A stretch of 7,141 nucleotides of DNA from CAZCDM01 sp964497475 (GTDB lineage: Bacteria; Planctomycetota; Phycisphaerae; SM23-33): assembly GCA_964497475.1 (NCBI GenBank), contig CAZCDM010000123.1, forward strand, positions 1 through 7,141, read 5' to 3'. Shown piece by piece: positions 6,957 through 7,141 of the stretch. The notes beneath the pieces were generated by a model. That model did not search any database, was not told the DNA's origin, and worked only from the letters and a program-made list of their open reading frames with translations. A program made the position numbers and the translations under genes. Within the stretch, counting starts at the first letter, position 1; the number at the start of each line of letters is the position of its first letter.

Positions 6957-7141
6957 TCACAGCTTCAGGCCGTTGGTTCGGCGGATGCGGATGACGTCGT
7001 CGTAGTCGTCACGATTGCCGATGGCTGGGCAGTGTCCGGCTGCGGCTGCGTCGACCATGGCCTGGCTGACGCGCGAGGCGATGACGGAATCCCGCGCGGT
7101 GGGCAGGTCGTCGACGGGCTGGCCGGCGTCGATGCTGCGGG
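6957..7141 (-). CDS. C-terminal end of an unidentified protein, possibly Gfo/Idh/MocA oxidoreductase
   Basis: The last 60 codons of a gene entering from the right edge on the minus strand. The stop is TGA (complement of 6957-6959), and the start lies outside the window. The visible sequence begins RSIDAGQPVDDLPTARDS, continues through SRVSQAMVDAAAAGH and ends RRTNGLKL. A short (V/I)-D-A-G-(Q/E)-P-V stretch, then a helix bearing A-R-D and an alanine-rich helix, resembles the C-terminal end of Gfo/Idh/MocA-family NAD(P)-dependent sugar oxidoreductases. That match is from general pattern only, and the Rossmann domain that would prove it is not in the window. The gene converges on the transporter gene and is probably unrelated to secretion. 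Confidence 0.6.
   Translation of the reverse strand, partial: RSIDAGQPVDDLPTARDSVIASRVSQAMVDAAAAGHCPAIGNRDDYDDVIRIRRTNGLKL

Overview
The window holds what looks like a two-gene secretion locus plus the tail of an unrelated, convergent gene. From the first base to 4848 on the + strand runs one very large surface or secreted exoprotein gene. It is open at the 5' edge and interrupted by a 100-base assembly gap (1434-1533). It is followed by a complete gene (best start 4993, end 6735) for a two-partner-secretion (TpsB, ShlB/FhaC-like) outer-membrane transporter. A 221-base stretch follows, and then the last 60 codons of a minus-strand gene enter from the right edge (7141 down to 6957).

The organism is a Gram-negative (diderm) bacterium, because the second gene is an Omp85-superfamily barrel with POTRA domains. 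The DNA is G+C-rich, and long antisense open frames lie opposite both large genes as composition shadows. The style of the exoprotein (modular parallel beta-helix, RTX repeats, very long) resembles environmental Planctomycetota/PVC-type metagenome sequence. That is an impression and not something the window proves.

Exoprotein layout: end of an upstream module (3-98), junction and beta-helix entry segment 1 (99-302), asparagine-ladder parallel beta-helix (about 303-1830, with the gap inside), linker and junction segment 2 (about 1963-2192), a less regular beta-rich part, an RTX nonapeptide block (2668-2957), more beta-rich sequence, an FHA-like block of four AGRD/AGND rungs (4075-4326), and a short C-terminal tail without an autotransporter barrel. 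The two junction segments are diverged copies of one module, so the protein is built from a repeating unit of about 585 residues.

The gap is very probably artificial. The same 18 bases lie on both sides, in the same codon phase. Merging them restores one open frame and gives two successive helix rungs of exactly 29 residues. The two apparent genes are therefore one, with at least 1,575 visible residues.

Functionally, the exoprotein would be exported to the periplasm and threaded through the downstream TpsB pore, then fold outside the cell as a beta-helix, with calcium bound at the RTX block. The diagnostic N-terminal TPS domain would lie upstream of this window, so the cargo assignment rests on gene adjacency and repeat architecture.
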